Of a stretch of DNA of 64,000 nucleotides, positions 60,971 through 64,000 are shown piece after piece. The notes beneath the pieces are model-generated. The model was given only the letters and a program-made list of their open reading frames with translations, did no database searches and was not told the origin of the DNA. The stretch lies in the NCBI GenBank assembly GCA_963777565.1, contig CAVZQZ010000009.1:372001-436000 (forward strand). Direction: 5' to 3'. The position numbers were made by a program, and so were the translations under genes. The number at the start of each line of letters is the position of its first letter. Position 1 is the stretch's first letter. Source of the DNA: CALMEC01 sp963777565. GTDB taxonomy: Bacteria; Actinomycetota; Thermoleophilia; Miltoncostaeales; Miltoncostaeaceae.

Positions 60971-61824
60971 ACGGCGCGCTGACCGTCGCACGGTACGCGC
61001 TGCAGGAGAGCCTGCGCCGTCGCGTCTTCGTGGTTGTGCTGATCCTTTCGGTCGGGTTCCTCGGCCTCTACGCGTGGGGTACTTCCGCCGCGTTCAACGA
61101 GGTTCGCCGCTCGTTCGACTTCCAGAACTCGCCGGTCCGGGAGACCGAGCTGGCGGGCGGCATCCTGCTCGGCCTCGCCATGTTCGCGATCCTCTTCCTG
61201 GGGTCGGTGCTGGCCGTGTTCCTCACGCTCGGTGCGGTTCGAGGCGACGCCGAACGCGGGCTGCTGCAGCCCATGCTGGTGCGACCGATCACGCGCCGAG
61301 CGGTGCTCGCCGGCCGGTTCCTCGCCGCCGCCGCGGTGTGCGCCGTCTACGTCGTGGTGATGTTCCTCGCCGCTGCGTCGATCACCCGGGCAACCGGCGA
61401 CTGGTGGCCGGACCGGGTGGTGGCGCCGTCGCTGGGCCTGGCCGGCGCCGTCGCCGTGATCGCGGCGCTGTCGGTCCTCGGCTCGGTGTTCCTGAGCGGC
61501 ACCGCGAACGGCATCGCGGTGTTCATGCTCTTCGGCGGCGGCCTGGTGGGCGGCCTGCTCGGCCAGATCGGCGACGCCCTGCCCAGCGCCCGCCTCGAGC
61601 GCGCCGGCACGATCACCAGCTGGGCGCTGCCGTTCGAGGCGCTCTACCAGAACGCTCTGTACGCGATCACCGCCGACGCCGAGGGGTTCGAGCGCGTCAT
61701 CGTCCAGCTCGGCCCGTTCGGGGGTGCGAACGCCGGCGGCCCGGGGCTCTGGCTCTGGGCGCTCGCCTACCTGGTCATCGTCGGCATCGTCGCGGCGTGG
61801 GCATTCTCGCGACGCGACCTGTAG
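60967..61824 (+). CDS. ABC-2 type transporter permease
   Basis: This is a 285-residue membrane protein with six hydrophobic segments (VFVVVLILSVGFLGLYAW; GGILLGLAMFAILFLGSVL; and others), and the conserved ABC-2 pattern RGDAERGLLQPMLVRPITRRAVLAGRF-type loop after the second segment. A GTG start overlaps the ATPase stop, so the two form one exporter. Confidence 0.9.
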   Translation: MNGALTVARYALQESLRRRVFVVVLILSVGFLGLYAWGTSAAFNEVRRSFDFQNSPVRETELAGGILLGLAMFAILFLGSVLAVFLTLGAVRGDAERGLLQPMLVRPITRRAVLAGRFLAAAAVCAVYVVVMFLAAASITRATGDWWPDRVVAPSLGLAGAVAVIAALSVLGSVFLSGTANGIAVFMLFGGGLVGGLLGQIGDALPSARLERAGTITSWALPFEALYQNALYAITADAEGFERVIVQLGPFGGANAGGPGLWLWALAYLVIVGIVAAWAFSRRDL

Positions 61825-61830
61825 CGGGCC

Positions 61831-62379
61831 CTACTTGCCCTGGATCTCGCCGCGCCTGAGCTTGCGGTAGAGCTCCAGCGACTCACGCACGATCTGCACG
61901 GCCTCGTCCGGACCCATGGGGTCGTCGATCACGACCTCCTTGTGCTCGAGCACCTTGTAGTCCTGGAAGAACCGGCTCATCTCGCGGAGCGTGTGGCCCG
62001 GGAGTTGGTGGTGGTCGGTGTACTCGTTAACCGACGGGTCGTAGAGGCTCACGGCCACGATCTTGTCGTCGATGCCCTTGTCGTCGCGCATCCGCATGAC
62101 TCCCACGGCCCGTGCCTGCACGATGCTGAGCGGCACCACCGGTTCCTGGCCGAGCACGAGCACGTCGAGCGGGTCGCCGTCGTCGCAGAAGGTTCGCGGG
62201 ATGAACCCGTAGTTCGCCGGGTAATGCACCGCGCTGTAGAGCACGCGGTCGAGACGGATGAGTCCCGTCTCCTTGTCCAGCTCGTACTTGTTCTTGCTGC
62301 CCTGCGGGACCTCGATGACGACCGGAAAGCCGGCGTCCAGGTGTTCGTCGTCCACGTAGATGTCGTGCCATGGGTGCAT
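61831..62379 (-). CDS. ppa: Inorganic pyrophosphatase (family I)
   Basis: This enzyme hydrolyses pyrophosphate to drive biosynthesis. The 182-residue protein has VVIEVPQGSKNKYELDKETG near 19-39, YPANYGFIPRTFCDDGDPLDVLVL with the metal-binding Asp triad, DDKIVAV and FFQDYKVLEHKEV. It ends convergent with the ABC permease gene. The ATG at 62379 has a TACGAT -10 6 nt upstream. Confidence 0.96.
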   Translation of the reverse strand: MHPWHDIYVDDEHLDAGFPVVIEVPQGSKNKYELDKETGLIRLDRVLYSAVHYPANYGFIPRTFCDDGDPLDVLVLGQEPVVPLSIVQARAVGVMRMRDDKGIDDKIVAVSLYDPSVNEYTDHHQLPGHTLREMSRFFQDYKVLEHKEVVIDDPMGPDEAVQIVRESLELYRKLRRGEIQGK

Positions 62380-62385
62380 GGCGGG

Positions 62386-62391
62386 ATCGTA
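62386..62391 (-). promoter_or_regulatory. Candidate -10 (TACGAT), leaderless start of ppa
   Basis: TACGAT on the minus strand is 6 nt before the ppa ATG, the same arrangement as at mutS2. The tRNA-Pro gene lies further upstream on the same strand. Confidence 0.45.
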
Positions 62392-62470
62392 CGCGTTTGC
62401 GCGGGCGGCGCCCGAGACGCTCGGCAGAGTGTGAACACTCGGCCCTCGTCGCCGGACACCCGTGGACAAG

Positions 62471-62544
62471 TCGGGACGGCCAGATTCGAACTGGCGACCC
62501 CTCGCTCCCAAAGCGAGTGCGCTACCAAGCTGCGCCACGTCCCG
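62471..62544 (-). tRNA. tRNA-Pro (anticodon UGG)
   Basis: The 74-nt sequence on the minus strand folds as a cloverleaf. The acceptor stem pairs CGGGACG with CGTCCCG and has discriminator A. The D-arm contains AGCTTGGTAGC and the anticodon stem CTCGC/GCGAG encloses TTTGGGA with anticodon TGG. The T-arm contains GTTCGAATC. CCA is not encoded (CTT follows). Confidence 0.96.
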
Positions 62545-62663
62545 AGTCGCCGACGAGTGTAACAGCGGTTCGTCGGACTTCCGCGGTGTGCCGAAGGCAC
62601 GATCGGGGCGGGGCGCAGATCGTCGTCGCACCCCGCGTCACGTCAGGTGCCTGACACGATCCT

Positions 62664-62669
62664 TAGGCT
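62664..62669 (+). promoter_or_regulatory. Candidate -10 (TAGGCT), leaderless start of the DNA ligase gene
   Basis: TAGGCT lies 7 nt before the GTG at 62677, with no ribosome-binding site between them. Confidence 0.35.
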
Positions 62670-62676
62670 TGCGTTC

Positions 62677-63621
62677 GTGGCACTCCCCCTCTCCCCGCCG
62701 CTGGCCCCTCAGCTCGCCCGCTCGGCGGCCCAGATCCCAACCGGAGCCGCGTGGGCCTTCGAGCCGAAGCTCGACGGGTTCCGCGCGATCGTGTTCGTCG
62801 ACGGCGATGCGGTCACGATGCAGTCGCGTGGCGGAAAGCCCCTTGGCCGGTACTTCCCTGAGCTCCGGTTCCCGCCTGGGCGCTACGTGCTCGACGGCGA
62901 GATCGTCATCGAACGGCCCGACGGGCGCGAGGACTTCGAGGCGCTCCAGAGCCGCATCCACCCTGCCGCATCACGCGTGACGCTGCTCGCCCAGGAGATC
63001 CCCGCCACGTTCTGCGCCTTCGACCTGCTCGTCGACGACGGCGAGTCACTCCTCGACCTCCCGTTCGCCGAGCGTCGGAACCGGCTCGAGGTGGTCGTCG
63101 CGCCCCCCGTCCGCCTGACGCCGCTGGTCACCGACCACACGGCGGCCGAGCGCTGGCTTCATGAGACCGAGGGGGTCATCGCGAAGGAGCGCGACGCCCC
63201 GTACCGGCCGGGCGAGCGGAAGGGCATGGTCAAGATCAAGCGCATCCGGACGGTCGACTGCGTCGTCGTCGGATGGCGGCCGGGCAAGACGGACGGGACG
63301 GTCGGGTCGCTCATCCTCGGCCTGTACGAGCCGGATGGGCAGCTTCGGGTCGTCGGGCACAGCGCGGGATTCAGCGCGAAGCAGAAGCGGGAGCTCGTGG
63401 CGTTGCTGGCCCCCTTCGAGTCGGGCGAGCGCGGCTCGGCGGATCCGAGCCGCTGGAGTTCCGACCGGGAGCTCGAGTGGGTCGCGATGCGACCGGAGCT
63501 GGTGGTGGAGGTCACCTTCGACCACGTGAGCGGGGGCCGCATCCGCCACGGCGCCAAGACCATCCGCTTCCGCGACGACAAAGCGCCCGCGGCCTGCACA
63601 GTCGACCAGCTGGAGGCGTGA
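62677..63621 (+). CDS. ATP-dependent DNA ligase (LigC/LigD-ligase-like)
   Basis: This 314-residue ligase seals nicks using ATP. The adenylation motif is EPKLDGFRA with Lys31 (motif I). VLDGEIVIER (motif III), FCAFDLLVDDG (IIIa), EGVIAKERDAPYRPG (IV) and MVKIKRIRTVDCVVVGW (V) follow, then an OB domain. The small size and lack of polymerase or nuclease domains fit LigC-type repair ligases. GTG at 62677 places the typical LPLSPPLAP start; GTG 62647 is an alternative. Confidence 0.9.
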   Translation: MALPLSPPLAPQLARSAAQIPTGAAWAFEPKLDGFRAIVFVDGDAVTMQSRGGKPLGRYFPELRFPPGRYVLDGEIVIERPDGREDFEALQSRIHPAASRVTLLAQEIPATFCAFDLLVDDGESLLDLPFAERRNRLEVVVAPPVRLTPLVTDHTAAERWLHETEGVIAKERDAPYRPGERKGMVKIKRIRTVDCVVVGWRPGKTDGTVGSLILGLYEPDGQLRVVGHSAGFSAKQKRELVALLAPFESGERGSADPSRWSSDRELEWVAMRPELVVEVTFDHVSGGRIRHGAKTIRFRDDKAPAACTVDQLEA

Positions 63622-63623
63622 CG

Positions 63624-64000
63624 ATGGATCCGCACGCGGCCGCAAACCGCGCCTGGTGGGACGAGCGCGCACCGCTTCACGTCTCAGGAGACTTCTACGA
63701 CGTCGCAGCGTTTCGGGAGGGCAGGCTGACGCTGCGCCCCTTTGAGCAGGCCGAGCTCGGCGATGTGCGCGGGAAGCACTTGGCCCACCTGCAATGCCAC
63801 CTTGGCATGGACTCGATGAGCTGGGCGAGGCTCGGCGCCCACGTCACGGGCCTCGACTTCTCCGCGCCCGCCGTGGTCGCCGCGAACACGCTCGCCGAGG
63901 AGCTTGGCATCGACGCCACCTTCGTGGAGGCGGACGTCTACGACGCACCGCGCGCCCTCGGCCGCCCGTTCGACATCGTCTACACCGGCATCGGCGCGCT
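63624..64000 (+). CDS. Class I SAM-dependent methyltransferase (partial, runs off the window)
   Basis: The first 125 residues of a methyltransferase are visible. NRAWWDERAPLHVSGDFYD leads into motif I in the altered form LAHLQCHLGMDSMSWARLGA, followed by VTGLDFSAPAVVAAN, EADVYDAP and FDIVYTGIGAL. This type replaces the usual GxGxG by QCHxGxD. The ATG at 63624 is 2 bp after the ligase stop, so the two are co-transcribed. The C-terminal part lies beyond the window. Confidence 0.85.
   Translation, partial: MDPHAAANRAWWDERAPLHVSGDFYDVAAFREGRLTLRPFEQAELGDVRGKHLAHLQCHLGMDSMSWARLGAHVTGLDFSAPAVVAANTLAEELGIDATFVEADVYDAPRALGRPFDIVYTGIGA

Noticed and set aside
1..64000. CRISPR arrays, insertion sequences, prophage or integrative elements.
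   Set aside because: No repeat-spacer pattern, transposase, integrase or phage structural gene was found, and the single tRNA has no repeated 3' end nearby.

Overview
The window comes from a very G+C-rich bacterium that is most likely a deep-branching actinobacterium, with Thermoleophilia/Solirubrobacterales-like lineages as my best guess. The basis is the mra cluster order (mraZ-rsmH-ftsL-ftsI-murE-murF), many GTG starts and GTGA/ATGA stop-start overlaps, a Gram-positive type LexA operator, a tRNA without encoded CCA, and paired DUF1800/DUF1501 genes. Taxonomy is inference. I see no rRNA, insertion sequence, prophage or CRISPR array. Almost all sequence is coding.

Layout. 1-5.8 kb (minus): cell-wall and division cluster. 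murF is cut by the window edge, and murE and murF carry a dozen or more apparent frameshifts; ftsL carries one. 5.8-7.9 kb: an operator-controlled pair (small membrane protein plus phosphoesterase) under a perfect LexA box that overlaps its -35 element, then a zinc-ribbon methyltransferase. 8.0-14.8 kb (minus): a nine-gene, tightly overlapping Tad/Flp pilus operon headed by its own response regulator and a soluble histidine kinase. 14.9-18.4 kb: a DUF192 protein, three small unknown proteins, class II fructose-bisphosphatase and a divergent dihydropteroate synthase homologue. 18.4-24.6 kb (minus): a cysteine-desulfurase-like aminotransferase and the aspartate-family operon hom-lysA-thrC-thrB. 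24.6-26.6 kb: a NarL-type two-component pair. 26.8-32.0 kb (minus): metal efflux, acetyltransferase, transsulfuration genes (CGS, CBS), a small protein and an FAD monooxygenase.

32.2-38.3 kb (plus): transaldolase, hydrolase, a large LuxR-type ATPase regulator followed by a DUF4242 protein, a small membrane protein and a family 5 uracil-DNA glycosylase. 38.3-40.7 kb (minus): two M23 peptidoglycan hydrolases; the upstream one has a structured leader that may be a riboswitch. 40.7-43.4 kb (minus): cytochrome c maturation genes (ccmE-ccmF-ccmI-like). 43.5-51.4 kb: DUF4332 protein, class III aminotransferase, phosphohexomutase, threonine dehydratase, an SDR and MutS2. 51.7-57.4 kb (plus): a five-gene operon for exported or surface proteins (repeat protein with Pro-rich stalk, GH26-like protein, DUF1800, DUF1501, cupredoxin) behind a hairpin-rich leader. 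This is the best candidate for an undescribed system. 57.3-64 kb: unknown protein and LysR regulator, nitroreductase, ABC exporter, pyrophosphatase, tRNA-Pro, ATP-dependent DNA ligase and a truncated methyltransferase.

Several genes have a TANNNT -10 element only 6-8 nt before the start codon, which suggests frequent leaderless transcription. Apparent frameshifts concentrate in the first 8 kb and often sit in C/G runs, so I read them as consensus errors near a contig end rather than gene decay.
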